DNA of 64,000 bases from Thermoplasmata archaeon (GCA_021797915.1 JAJZYT010000006.1:1-64000); one strand, 5' to 3'. Shown: positions 29,001-38,323, counted from the first letter of the stretch. The notes: generated by a model from the letters alone, not told the origin. Translations and numbers: made by a program.

Positions 29001-31103
29001 CAACAGGTCCTGTATTTTCGTAACTTCGACCTTCCGGTTAAAGGTCAGCATGAAACCATCATCCGTGAGAGATATCCTAGAATTCACGGAGAAATTCCTT
29101 GAGATGTTGAACGCAATTATCCTGCTGAGTGCGTCGTTCACCCTCCTCCCATAAGCGAAGTGGAAAATGACTGAAAACTGTCCGGCCTTGTCAATATACC
29201 CTTCGATCAACAAACTATCGTGAGTGGGGACGCCGTAGTCCATCTGGTTTGTGATGTATGAAATGACACTCCTGACACTGTTCTCATCAGCCGCATATTC
29301 ATTCTTGAGAAATTCCTCAGCGGTTCCGTTCTTCATTCTTTCTTCAAGATTCTTTCGGAATTTTCCAACTTCAATTGAAAGGTCAAAAGTTCTGGGGAGC
29401 ATCTCTCCTACCCAGGATGGTACGGTCGGTTTCCTTCCAGAGGCGTCCTTTATGAAAACTTTATTCCCCCTCATTCGGAGGAATTCATATGTTCTGGCAC
29501 CTAGGACGAATATGTCCCCCCTGTGAAGTTTCTCAACGAACTTCTCAGACAGAGATCCAAGGTGCCTGTTATCGACTGAGAACGCGTCGTAATCAGCTTC
29601 CTCCGGAATCGTACCTGCATTTGTGAAATATATGAGTCGAGTGCTCTTCTTCCTCCCGAAGGTGTGTTCCTTCTTGTCCCACCATATCTTGGAATAAACA
29701 TTACCCTCCTCAAATCCTCCGGAGAGATAATTGAGCACGTTTAGAAAATCGCTTTCACTAAGATCCTTGTAACAGTATGTTCTCCTGACAACGTCCAGAG
29801 CCTCGCTTTCGTTCCATTTCTTCTCAAGCGATATCCCTGCAACGAACTGGCTCAGGACATCCAGCGAATACTTCGGAATCGCTATTCGATCAAGCTTCTT
29901 CAGCTTGGCTTCCTTGACCAGGACAAGTGACTCCACTAGGTCATCTATATCCATTGGAATGATCCTGCCCTTTGCAGTAGCGAAAACTGAGTGACCGGAC
30001 CTACCAACCCTCTGAAGACCTTTTGCGATACCCTTCGGAGAACCAACCTGAACCACCAGGTCAATACTTCCTATGTCTATACCAAGTTCCAGTGAAGTAG
30101 ATGAGACTGCACATTTTAGCTCGCCCTTCTTTAGTCTTTCCTCGACGTTGAAACGTGACTCTTTTGACAAGCTCGAGTGGTGGGCCTCAAGGTCAAGTAT
30201 ACCTCTTTCTATCAGTTTCGATGATACCCTTTCAGCTCCGCTTCTAGTGTTCGTGAAAACTAAGGTGGTGGTGTGTTCTTTGACCATGGCTTCGATTATG
30301 TCGTACGTCCTCTCGTTTATCTGCTCCTGAGGAGCCGAAAAGAGGTCTGAGACGGGGCAGACCACTCTCATATCCAGATTCTTGTTGGATTCGGCTTCAA
30401 CAATGTACACATCCAACTTGTCGACATTCCCGACCAAGAAACTTGCAATTTCATCTATGGGTTCGGTGGTTGCAGAAAGCCCTATTCTAGTCATGGTACC
30501 GGTTGTGTGTTGAAGGAATTCAATTATCAGACTAAGTAGCTCTCCTCTCTTGTTGGATGCGAGATCGTGGATTTCGTCGACGATCAGGAATTCAACTCTC
30601 CTGAATTTCTCCTTGAACTTCGGAGAAAACAGTGCAAGCGCAAGTGACTCGGGAGTCGTTATGAAGATGTGTGGAGGTGTCTTGTTCATCTTTTGCCTGA
30701 CATATTGGCTGGTATCGCCTGACCTCACTCCGACTCTGATCTTCGGTATGTGGATCCCTTTGCCCTCTGCGAGCTGCCTTATCTCTTCCAGGGGAACTTC
30801 CAGGTTTCTGTGAATGTCATTAGCAAGTGCCTTGAGAGGTGAAACGTATACGCAATAGATCTTATCCTCGAGCTTTCCTTCCTTCGCAAGAAGAAAAAGT
30901 TCGTTTATTGTAACAAGAAAACCGGAGAGGGTTTTCCCCGTTCCAGTTGGTGAAGAAATTAGTACATTCTTTCTCTGATGAATTAGAGGAATCCCAATCT
31001 TCTGTGCGGTAGTGGCATCGTTGTATTTAGAAGTGAACCACTCCAGCACCAAGGGATCAAGATATTGTTCCAGATTGTACTCATTATTACCTCTTATTAT
31101 CAT
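26007..31103 (-). CDS. lhr: very large Lhr-family SF2 ATP-dependent helicase (1698 aa) with long C-terminal extension
   Basis: SSPTGTGKTLSGF, VDEIHDLASNKRGELLSL, GLSATTEPIDEIA, STSLELGIDIGSIDLVVQVGSP, QRVGRSGH; C-terminal ~830 aa with winged-helix/AlkZ-like segments. Confidence 0.93.
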   Translation of the reverse strand: MIIRGNNEYNLEQYLDPLVLEWFTSKYNDATTAQKIGIPLIHQRKNVLISSPTGTGKTLSGFLVTINELFLLAKEGKLEDKIYCVYVSPLKALANDIHRNLEVPLEEIRQLAEGKGIHIPKIRVGVRSGDTSQYVRQKMNKTPPHIFITTPESLALALFSPKFKEKFRRVEFLIVDEIHDLASNKRGELLSLIIEFLQHTTGTMTRIGLSATTEPIDEIASFLVGNVDKLDVYIVEAESNKNLDMRVVCPVSDLFSAPQEQINERTYDIIEAMVKEHTTTLVFTNTRSGAERVSSKLIERGILDLEAHHSSLSKESRFNVEERLKKGELKCAVSSTSLELGIDIGSIDLVVQVGSPKGIAKGLQRVGRSGHSVFATAKGRIIPMDIDDLVESLVLVKEAKLKKLDRIAIPKYSLDVLSQFVAGISLEKKWNESEALDVVRRTYCYKDLSESDFLNVLNYLSGGFEEGNVYSKIWWDKKEHTFGRKKSTRLIYFTNAGTIPEEADYDAFSVDNRHLGSLSEKFVEKLHRGDIFVLGARTYEFLRMRGNKVFIKDASGRKPTVPSWVGEMLPRTFDLSIEVGKFRKNLEERMKNGTAEEFLKNEYAADENSVRSVISYITNQMDYGVPTHDSLLIEGYIDKAGQFSVIFHFAYGRRVNDALSRIIAFNISRNFSVNSRISLTDDGFMLTFNRKVEVTKIQDLLQTIKIGGSLRNAVKSTELFKQRFRHCATRSFMVLRRYRGREVSVARQQLRSEKVLNILFSMENFPIIEETFREIEGIVMDLGNSEKILTSIRDGDIKVASRDYTRYPSPFGFGIISTGITDVVLMEDKSAIIRELQEALLAKMGLEGSSEVDIESLMNYQESKQLMDSNNGIIEFLRKAGFADIYSTVSFSPLKKVDVPEDYFKTVSEYLTSGEIVPVFTGKTTYTLKENVPYLASVFKQESEDKLDFKDGESTNLIAKNNNLDPGAALIVLRKMERAYTAYFLRHGNRVKWYNRKVDTAEKVESVKRVVLWLLWQNGPLTFNEIVDRIGQMNELEEVIEDQTTKKVIVSGRFFPKVDRQYILSEDLKKLRSTDEVEIGRIRLNRSLERRGESYFDSYLVASSENSLAVRGYSTEEINSKGIVWGHFAGPIKGFFDEKYLPQMVSLNRIEELSREDKYVTDQIKKGGYGVEDIEETTFEKLMKNNYVVLKGGKPVNVKVEPQEPVELLEKFISTYGPISIEEIVQTFGVLVRKYIGKLNVKKMVSGHSTYLYTDLAFSKQKAVISTRDPLFLMNRERIEGETGEGMTFFLLEDGAVRLGIETATENGILEIFEITGDYAGNFEQVMEVVNEISKIEKFDSLVIRRIPFPIPEKEQMDIIGYSMVRNFMVNGTTVDDLSMDEEQMIHYLVKKHHFTNGYKHSDPVVALDSILGYKGNFELMMKSDRSIDLEKLVMSNLAVQGYLVDGSQGYLSKENVALLASIKYNSLSDNAKKLYEIIRKMPTLSREAIVERSCFTINQTLNYLNEMLKKCIVYKDNKGRYQLTQILDNSESAMDRISKELGIFNGRILSNILGQSMNGNYISSYLSTGMEQGKFQRILPLKSRDEIMYTWKHESFSPPTRSEDVVLLPRTLPMEHVSLILGWKPQGKMVLLRDGYDPIFFKGKRSGNKLSITTELRDETKKRISKYLQSINIKLERPESDEVTEKWYEQMIPKKYK

Positions 31104-31249
31104 TTAAATTCCTGCGTAGTGGGAAAGGTATGTTGAAAACCTATAAAAACATGTGGAACCACTTTCCAAAACAATAGTGAACCAGATCTCTGATTATTGT
31201 TACGAGATTGAGGACAGAACCAGTTTATTTTAGAATTACTAGATGCATT

Positions 31250-31920
31250 ATGGATTCTCAGTTGTTGATGAAGGTTGAGGATTATTTCACCGGAAAGTTG
31301 GTTGGACAAGAGAAGTCGTTTTCTGATGCCCTCGAGCGACAGGAGAGAGAGGGTTTCCCCTTTATCAACGTCCTACCAACTCTGGGAAAGCTGCTTTTCC
31401 TGCTTGTCAAGTTGATCAAGGAAAGGATTGTACTGGAAATCGGCACTCTTGGAGATTACGGTTCACTATGGCTTGCCAAGGCATTCCCCGAAGGGATGCA
31501 AAGTTACGAGCCTGGAAACTGACGGGAGACACGCTGAAGTTTCAATGGAGAATACTCGGAATGCTGGACTTGAGGAAAAGGTGCAGATTCTGATTGGAGG
31601 TGCAGAAGATACCCTGTCCAATTTGTCTCAAAAACAGGTGAGTACATTCGATCTTGTCTTCATAGATTCTGACAAAGAAAGGAATCCGGTTTATTTCAAA
31701 TGGACTGTAAACCACTCCCACCCCTGCTCAATCCTTGTGGTAGACAATCTGGTAAGAGATGGGTAGTGGTTGAAGGCAGCGATGGTGATCTATCAGTAAG
31801 GGGAACCAGACAGCTGGGGGGGAACTAGTCACCAAAGATCAGAGAGTGGAATCCACTGCTATACAGACTGTTAGTGGCAAAGGGTATGATGGTTTTATGG
31901 TCGTGAGAGTCAAGGGTTAG
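31250..31920 (+). pseudogene. class I SAM-dependent O-methyltransferase with three frameshifts
   Basis: Three frames concatenate to an O-methyltransferase: ...VLEIGTLGDYGSLWLAKAFPEG / KVTSLETDGRHAEVSMENTRNAGLEEKVQILIGGAEDTL...FDLVFIDSDKERNPVYF...ILVVDNLVRDG / VVVEGSDGDLSVRGTRQLGG / ELVTKDQRVESTAIQTVSGKGYDGFMVVRVKG*. Confidence 0.85.
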
Positions 31921-31944
31921 TCAGGAAATTCTCTATTTGACAGT

Positions 31945-32271
31945 TCAGAAATTATCAATGTGGAAGAGGGCCATTTTTTCAAGCAGTTCCTCTATAGAGT
32001 CCACATTCCAGAACTTCTTTTTAGAAGAGTTGACATCTATTTCAGGAACTCTCCCTGGATTCTCTGAAAACTCCACTTTGATTATTTTTCCTGAATACTT
32101 CTTGATTCCGATTATCTCAAACCCCTTGTAAACCTGCCTCTGGAGAGATAGGTAGAGAAGTATTTCGTTCCAGAGTGATTTGCTGATCATCCTCTGGTTC
32201 TCAAAATTCTCCCTTGCATATTTCATCGCGACGTTCAGGTGTATATTGCCCAGAATCCTGTCCTCCCTCAC
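31945..32271 (-). CDS. hypothetical protein (108 aa)
   Basis: Intact ORF between lonB and pseudogene; no family recognised. Confidence 0.5.
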   Translation of the reverse strand: MREDRILGNIHLNVAMKYARENFENQRMISKSLWNEILLYLSLQRQVYKGFEIIGIKKYSGKIIKVEFSENPGRVPEIDVNSSKKKFWNVDSIEELLEKMALFHIDNF

Positions 32272-32338
32272 TAGGGAGCAATTGTCGAAACTGTCTGGAC
32301 CAACTTCACTAAAGGAATCTAAAAAATAATAGGTGAGA

Positions 32339-34276
32339 TCAACTGGGATTGATCAACACCTGTCCCTTAGAGACCGCTAAATCAAACTTAGAAAGCAACG
32401 AATTCTTAGACTTAGTTGAAGCTAACACGAGGTTCAGCACATCGCTAATAGTCTTTACTACGTGAATCTGTATCTTGGCCTTCTGCGTCTCTTCTAGAAC
32501 TATATCGCCCCTGTTGCTCTCTGGAACAATGACGTTCTTGAATCCAGCTTCTATTGCTGCCTCAACTTTTGCAGTCACCCCTCCAACGGGAAGGACCTGC
32601 CCTCTGATTGAAAGAGAACCGGTCATTGCGAACGACTGGTCAACGGGAATTCCTTCCATCGCTGACACTACTGCGGTTGCTATTGTGATGCTTGCGGAAT
32701 CACCCTCTACTCCCTCGTAACTGCCTATAAATTGAATGTGCACATCGTGGTTCGCTATGTCCTGGCCGGTATATTTCTTGATGACAGCAGAAACGTTCTG
32801 GACAGCTTCCTTTGCGATATCGCCAAGTTTTCCGGTTGCAATTACTTTACCGCTTTCCTTTTCCTGAGCAGGTGTCACTTCAGCCGCCACTGGCATCACG
32901 ATGCCGGAATACTCAGCCATGCCAGAGCCGGCACTAAAAACAGCAAGGCCATTCACAATTCCTATAGAATATCCTTCGTTGGTGAAGGTGTTGTAGTTCT
33001 TGTAGGCCTCTATGTGCTTGTCCGCGATCTGTTGTTCGAGCGGCCTTGCCTTCAGTTTGGCCTTGATGACGTGCTCGGCGCTGACGACCGCTGCCGCAGA
33101 CTGTACGGCTAGATCTCCTGCGATTCTTATTAGGCCACCCATTTCCCTTAACCTGAGTGTGATTTTTCCTTTCCTTCCAGCTCTCTTCTGAGCTTCCCTT
33201 ATGACCTCTGCTATTGCGGTATAATCGAATGCTGGAATCTTCTTGTCTTTCAATACTTCCTGACCAACGAACCGCATCACTCTCTCCCTGTTTTCTTCAG
33301 TGTCGTCCATCATGGTGTTCATATATACTTCGTAGCCGTATCCTCTTATTCTAGACCTGAGCGCAGGGTGCATGCCTTGAAGCGCATCGAGGTTTCCTGA
33401 CGCGACCAAAATGAAGTCACACGGCACCATTTCCGTCTGTACGAGCGCTCCGGCAGATCTCTCACTCTGACCGGAAATGGTGTATTTCTTCTCTTGCATT
33501 GCAGTAAGAAGGCTCTGCTGACTCTCCATCCTTAGAGTGTTGATTTCGTCTATGAAAAGGACTCCCTTGTTTGATTTGTGGATATTTCCAGCTTCCACTC
33601 TAAGGTGAGCTGGTGTCTCAAGACCCCCAGACTGGAACGGATCGTGCCTCACGTCTCCAAGAAGTGCTCCTGCCTGAGCTCCCGTGGAGTCCACGAAAGG
33701 AGCCTTATCGTCCTTGTCGTGACCCACTAGCAGCTTTGGCACTAGAGTCTTGTCTTCCCTTGACACAGGTCCCATATTAAGAGCAATATAGAGAAATGCA
33801 GCTGCCATAATTGCGAGGAAAATTGGGGTCGAGTCAATCGTGTGGCTGCTGGGATAGTTAATGAATGCAAATATGAGACCGATTACGACTATGAAAATCA
33901 CCAGGATCCTGACACTCCTCTGTTTCTCGGTCTTCTCCTGATCTGACCTCTTCTGGTAGTCCTTGGTGATTTCTTTGCCCTTCCCCGCCGGTACGGTCAC
34001 TATCTTGGGACGATTTGCATCTTCTGGATTATGAAATACCAGGATATCTTCCAGCTCTTCCTTTGGAATGAAATCTGTCATGGATTGAGCCAGCATAGAC
34101 TTCCCTGTTCCCGGTTCTCCTATCAAAATGACGTGCCTCTTCTGCTTAGCTGCTCTCTTAATGACTTCGACACCTTGATCCTGACCTATGACCTGGTCAA
34201 CCAATCTCTCAGGTATCTTGATGTCATTTGTAGTGTTGACACCCTTAGACTTTATCCATTCTGATAATTCGTCCAT
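32339..34276 (-). CDS. lonB: membrane-anchored archaeal LonB protease
   Basis: GEPGTGKSMLAQSM, two TM segments inside the AAA+ domain, C-terminal protease motif EGDSASITIA. Confidence 0.96.
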   Translation of the reverse strand: MDELSEWIKSKGVNTTNDIKIPERLVDQVIGQDQGVEVIKRAAKQKRHVILIGEPGTGKSMLAQSMTDFIPKEELEDILVFHNPEDANRPKIVTVPAGKGKEITKDYQKRSDQEKTEKQRSVRILVIFIVVIGLIFAFINYPSSHTIDSTPIFLAIMAAAFLYIALNMGPVSREDKTLVPKLLVGHDKDDKAPFVDSTGAQAGALLGDVRHDPFQSGGLETPAHLRVEAGNIHKSNKGVLFIDEINTLRMESQQSLLTAMQEKKYTISGQSERSAGALVQTEMVPCDFILVASGNLDALQGMHPALRSRIRGYGYEVYMNTMMDDTEENRERVMRFVGQEVLKDKKIPAFDYTAIAEVIREAQKRAGRKGKITLRLREMGGLIRIAGDLAVQSAAAVVSAEHVIKAKLKARPLEQQIADKHIEAYKNYNTFTNEGYSIGIVNGLAVFSAGSGMAEYSGIVMPVAAEVTPAQEKESGKVIATGKLGDIAKEAVQNVSAVIKKYTGQDIANHDVHIQFIGSYEGVEGDSASITIATAVVSAMEGIPVDQSFAMTGSLSIRGQVLPVGGVTAKVEAAIEAGFKNVIVPESNRGDIVLEETQKAKIQIHVVKTISDVLNLVLASTKSKNSLLSKFDLAVSKGQVLINPS

Positions 34277-34374
34277 TCGGTGGTCAAGTGAAAATCCCTA
34301 ATTAAGCGTTTTGTTGTTGAAGCTGCATTTCATCCTTTCGGATGAACTTTAATCCTCAAAGCACATCCTCCCTT

Positions 34375-35181
34375 ATGATCTTGGAAGGCAGACCTATTGC
34401 CAAAGAAATGCTCCAAGAAGTTAGAGAGGGTGTTTCCGAATTCGGAAAGATCACCACGGCCTCGGTCGCTTATGAGGAAGATCAGGAATCAATAATATAT
34501 TTCAACAATATCAAGAAGAATGCCGAAAGAGTAGGAATGAACTTCACCCCCCTTGTGATCAAGGGAGAGGAATTGTTGGGGACGATAGAGAGGCTCAATA
34601 CCGATTCGACCTTAGATGCGGTAATCATCGGAAGACCATTCCCTAAGGGCATTTCCAACGAAATGGTCTCGGAGGCACTGGATCCGGACAAGGATGTCGA
34701 CTGCGTAACGTATCAGAATCTTGGACGGCTTTATTTTGGCCTAGAAAGAATAGCCCCTGCAACGCCAAAGGCTTCCCTCGACATCCTGAAACATTATGGT
34801 GTTGATTTGAAGGGAAAGAAGGTACTGGTAATAAACAGGTCAGTGACTGTCGGCAGACCACTGTCTCAGATGCTTTTGAACAGGGACGCTACCGTAACAG
34901 TAGCGCACAGCAAGACCCAGAACATGGAGGAGTTGATAGAAGAAAATGAGGTTGTATTCCTTGCTGTGGCAAGGGCGGGATACCTGAAGGCGTCCACTAT
35001 AAAGTCGAAGAAGACTGTGGTGGATATCGGGATTAACGTGGTAAATGGAAAGGTTAGAGGCGACTTCGAACTTGATGGAGAAAATGAACTGGTGGACTAC
35101 ACCCCTGTACCGGGGGGAGTCGGGACAGTTACAAGCGTCGAAATACTGAAAAATGCATTGGAACTAGTAAAGTCCAGATAA
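34375..35181 (+). CDS. folD: methylenetetrahydrofolate dehydrogenase/cyclohydrolase FolD
   Basis: MILEGRPIAKEM, DPDKDVDCVTYQNLGRLYFG, VINRSVTVGRPLSQMLLNRDATVTVAHSKT, TPVPGGVGTVTS. Confidence 0.93.
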   Translation: MILEGRPIAKEMLQEVREGVSEFGKITTASVAYEEDQESIIYFNNIKKNAERVGMNFTPLVIKGEELLGTIERLNTDSTLDAVIIGRPFPKGISNEMVSEALDPDKDVDCVTYQNLGRLYFGLERIAPATPKASLDILKHYGVDLKGKKVLVINRSVTVGRPLSQMLLNRDATVTVAHSKTQNMEELIEENEVVFLAVARAGYLKASTIKSKKTVVDIGINVVNGKVRGDFELDGENELVDYTPVPGGVGTVTSVEILKNALELVKSR

Positions 35182-35228
35182 CATTTATTAATAGTTATAT
35201 CATACCTTCCGACCCAGGTGCTTAACAA

Positions 35229-35585
35229 ATGGGTGTAAACGAAAAGGATGAAAGGGAAAAACTTGCGTTAGAGATGAAGAAGACTGCCTTAGATAACGAT
35301 TCAAGATTCTGGGGCGATGTGGCGACTAGGATCAGAAAGTCGAAAGACAATCTGGTCGAGGTAAATGTTGGAAAGATTTCACGTTTCGCTGCCACAGACG
35401 AGACCGTTGTAGTTCCTGGAGTAGTACTGGGTTCGGGAAGAATCGAGGAACCCGTAAAGGTGGCTGCACTGTACTTCTCAAAGTCTGCAAGGTCCAAGAT
35501 AGAAGAGGCAGGCGGAAAGGCTATTACACTCAGAGAATTGATGAGCGAGAATTCAAAAGGCACCAAAGTAAAGATAATAGGGTGA
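35229..35585 (+). CDS. rpl18e: ribosomal protein eL18
   Basis: RFWGDVATRIRKSKDNLVEVNVGKISRFAATDETVVVPGVVLGSG; first ribosomal gene of the L18e-L13-S9 operon. Confidence 0.95.
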   Translation: MGVNEKDEREKLALEMKKTALDNDSRFWGDVATRIRKSKDNLVEVNVGKISRFAATDETVVVPGVVLGSGRIEEPVKVAALYFSKSARSKIEEAGGKAITLRELMSENSKGTKVKIIG

Positions 35586-35591
35586 TGTGAA

Positions 35592-36023
35592 ATTAGAATA
35601 ATTGACGGAAGCAATCTGGTACTTGGAAGGGCCTCTTCCTACCTTGCAAAGGAACTCCTGACAAAGCAAGATGAAATTATAATAGTGAACGCAGAGAAGG
35701 CAGTGGTCTCGGGCCGGAAAAGGTTCACCATTGAGCACTACAAGATGGAAAGAGACGTGGGATCTGTCAGAAAGGGACCAAGGTTCCCCAAGGAGGCGGA
35801 CCGAATATTCAGGAGGACGGTCAGAGGAATGCTACCAATGAAGAGTTCAAAAGGGATATCGGCATTCAAGAGACTCAGTGTCTACATCGGGGTACCCAAA
35901 GAGTTCACCGGAAAAGAAATTGAAAAATTGGAAGGATTTCAGAACAAACATGTTGCGAATGTCATAACGTTGTATGATGTTTGCAAAGAATTGGGATCAA
36001 AAGTGATTGTAGATGGTAATTGA
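35592..36023 (+). CDS. rpl13: ribosomal protein uL13, inferred non-canonical AUU start
   Basis: In-frame translation from 35592: (I/M)[40 protein letters not shown]...; the ORF track begins only at an internal ATG (35685), missing 31 conserved N-terminal residues. Confidence 0.85.
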   Translation: MRIIDGSNLVLGRASSYLAKELLTKQDEIIIVNAEKAVVSGRKRFTIEHYKMERDVGSVRKGPRFPKEADRIFRRTVRGMLPMKSSKGISAFKRLSVYIGVPKEFTGKEIEKLEGFQNKHVANVITLYDVCKELGSKVIVDGN

Positions 36024-36408
36024 GACAAGCGGGGCCAGGAAGACGGCCGTTGCACGTGCAACAATCAAGGAAGGAAAGGGAAGAATAAGGATAAACGGGG
36101 TTCCAGTCGAGATATACCAACCTGAACTTGCCAAACTCAAGATGATGGAACCTGTCATGCTTGTTGGAGACAAGATTTCCAAGGTCGATATTGCAGTAAA
36201 TATGAGAGGCGGAGGAGTGATAGGCCAGGCTGAAGCGGCTAGAACGGCCATCTCCAGAGCGCTGGTCGATTTCTTCAAAGACCAGGAGCTTGAAAAGATT
36301 TTCAAAGATTATGATAGGAGCCTGCTCGTAAGTGATGTGAGAAGGAAACTCCCGAAGAAGCCTGGAGGAAGCGGGGCCAGGAAGAAGAAACAGAAGTCTT
36401 ACAGGTGA
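36013..36408 (+). CDS. rps9: ribosomal protein uS9
   Basis: [30 protein letters not shown]...[19 protein letters not shown]; ends [11 protein letters not shown]. Confidence 0.96.
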   Translation: MVIETSGARKTAVARATIKEGKGRIRINGVPVEIYQPELAKLKMMEPVMLVGDKISKVDIAVNMRGGGVIGQAEAARTAISRALVDFFKDQELEKIFKDYDRSLLVSDVRRKLPKKPGGSGARKKKQKSYR

Positions 36409-36412
36409 AAAA

Positions 36413-36634
36413 ATGATTATTCCTGTCAGGTGTTTCAGCTGTGGAAGGGTCATCGGATCCGATTATGTTCGATTCTCGAACAAGGTGGAGGAAATTAGGA
36501 AATCGAAGAACAGGGAAGCGAATTCTGAAGAGATTTCCGGTATCCTGGACGATCTGAATGTCACACGATACTGTTGCAGAAGAATGATCCTTTCTAACGC
36601 GGAACTCCTAGAAGAAATTTTACCATTTGACTGA
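36413..36634 (+). CDS. rpoN: DNA-directed RNA polymerase subunit N
   Basis: MIIPVRCFSCGRVIGSDY...NVTRYCCRRMILSNAELLEEILPF. Confidence 0.97.
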   Translation: MIIPVRCFSCGRVIGSDYVRFSNKVEEIRKSKNREANSEEISGILDDLNVTRYCCRRMILSNAELLEEILPFD

Positions 36635-36635
36635 A

Positions 36636-36710
36636 GGGGCCATAGGGTAGATTGGACCATCCTACCAGCTTGGGGTGTTGGTGACCCGAGTTCAAATCTC
36701 GGTGGCCCCA
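36636..36710 (+). tRNA. tRNA-Pro (anticodon GGG)
   Basis: Acceptor GGGGCCA/TGGCCCC, anticodon loop TTGGGGT in CCAGC/GTTGG stem, T arm CCGAGTTCAAATCTCGG; starts 1 nt after the rpoN stop. Confidence 0.92.
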
Positions 36711-36761
36711 TCTAATTCAAGGGGATATACAACACCAGTTATTGCACATTTTTTGTCCCTT

Positions 36762-37640
36762 TTATAATCCATACAACTGATACTCTGTCACTTTCTTGAA
36801 TCCCATATGATCGTAAAGTGGATGCCCCATTTCTGTAGCCTCCAAACAACTCCAGACACACCCTTCTTTAGCTCCATCCATTATAGCTCTCCACGTTATT
36901 GCTTCTGCATATCCCCGTCTTCGGAATTTCTTCACTGTTCCGACAAAGTAGATGCCTGCTAGATTTCCTGTCTTGTAACGAAGTGAGGTTGCAACCGGGG
37001 TTTCACCAAAAAGACCTATGTAAAGGGTTGCCCCGGGTATGGAGGAACCAATTTGATCAAGTGGAATGTTCACATCTTTACCATCGTCCGAAAACAATCC
37101 GTGTCCAAAGCTCAGACTACTGACCTCCAAAAACATTTTAAGATCCTTCAAAGAACTCACTTCTCTGACATTCAACCCGGTTGAAGATTCAGGAATCTTG
37201 TCTGGTAACGGATCCAAAATCATTCCGGGACTCACCTCTTGAAGCTTCAATTTCATCTCTTCTATCAGGGGTTTGAGATCTTCCACAATATTCGGCAATG
37301 TTATGAGCCGCCAGGGCAGTCCAGAAGCGACATATAGTTCTTTTATTCGATCTATCAGCTTTTCGATATTGACCGGTTTGTCAAAAGCAAAAACACTGTT
37401 GTACTCTGGAGAGGGAAGACCGGAATTGATCAATGAAACGCCTTCGAAATTTTCAACAGTCCCTCCAGGTATGATCGAAGAGAAAGAACTCAGCAACGAC
37501 TCCCAATTTTCGGTGCAAGAAATCTCCAGCTTGGACCTGACGAGCATGTTATACCCCAGACTCGAATCTCCTACGGTGGTTAATCGTTTTCGGATCACAT
37601 CACCCCGTTGTGACAATAGAGGCAAATTGATCTCTTTCAA
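36762..37640 (-). CDS. GNAT-family acetyltransferase (C-terminal GNAT domain plus N-terminal extension)
   Basis: LAGIYFVGTVKKFRRRGYAEAITWRAIMDGAKEGCVWSCLEATEMGHPLYDHMGFKKVTEYQLY. Confidence 0.85.
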   Translation of the reverse strand: MKEINLPLLSQRGDVIRKRLTTVGDSSLGYNMLVRSKLEISCTENWESLLSSFSSIIPGGTVENFEGVSLINSGLPSPEYNSVFAFDKPVNIEKLIDRIKELYVASGLPWRLITLPNIVEDLKPLIEEMKLKLQEVSPGMILDPLPDKIPESSTGLNVREVSSLKDLKMFLEVSSLSFGHGLFSDDGKDVNIPLDQIGSSIPGATLYIGLFGETPVATSLRYKTGNLAGIYFVGTVKKFRRRGYAEAITWRAIMDGAKEGCVWSCLEATEMGHPLYDHMGFKKVTEYQLYGL

Positions 37641-37758
37641 TGATCAGCAACCAGACTAATATTTTCGCGGATGAAATTTCATGAAGTATAAATATTGCCA
37701 GAAATAGGATAACCATGCAATATAATTCAAAAATAGTAGCAGAAGCGATCAACTGGAG

Positions 37759-38214
37759 GTGTACCTTTTGACCAGGGTCACGAAGAATGATGCCGACATT
37801 TTCTTGAAAATGCTTGATTCGATGTCAACACAGCAGATGCAGGAGGCGATGAATTGGTTCAACAAGGATTTCTCTGCCAAAGATTATTCGGAGTTCAAGA
37901 AGAAATATCCTCAGGGTAGCATAGGCAATAACAATGTTATGGCCATTCTAGTCAATTTCGAGATGCAAGGGGTTCTAGTTAGCCACGGACTGCTGAACGA
38001 AGATCTTTACTTTGATTTCAGTGGTATCGGATTCATCTGGCCAAGGCTAGAGAAGATAGTCGCAGGGATGAGAAAAGAAATGGATGAGTCACTATTTGAA
38101 AATGCCGTTTGGCTTGCAAAGAGACAGAAGGAGTGGAAAAAAGGAGTTTGGCGTCCGAACCTAGCATGGAAGCTTGATGGCGCAAGTGCAAAGAATCAGA
38201 AAAAGAAAAAGTGA
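37759..38214 (+). CDS. hypothetical protein
   Basis: 151-aa ORF with basic C-terminus; no family recognised; start codon uncertain. Confidence 0.55.
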   Translation: MYLLTRVTKNDADIFLKMLDSMSTQQMQEAMNWFNKDFSAKDYSEFKKKYPQGSIGNNNVMAILVNFEMQGVLVSHGLLNEDLYFDFSGIGFIWPRLEKIVAGMRKEMDESLFENAVWLAKRQKEWKKGVWRPNLAWKLDGASAKNQKKKK

Positions 38215-38323
38215 GCCTCTCTAACCACTGATTACCCAACTTTATCTAATTTCTCTCTGATTGATTGAGGTGGATGTGAGAATAGTGAAACCTCGACATT
38301 TTCTTCGCAAGTGGGTAGCAGTA

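Noticed and set aside
35685-36023. L13 starting at the internal ATG as in the ORF track
   Set aside because: Would delete the conserved [19 protein letters not shown]... N-terminus that is clearly encoded in the same frame upstream.
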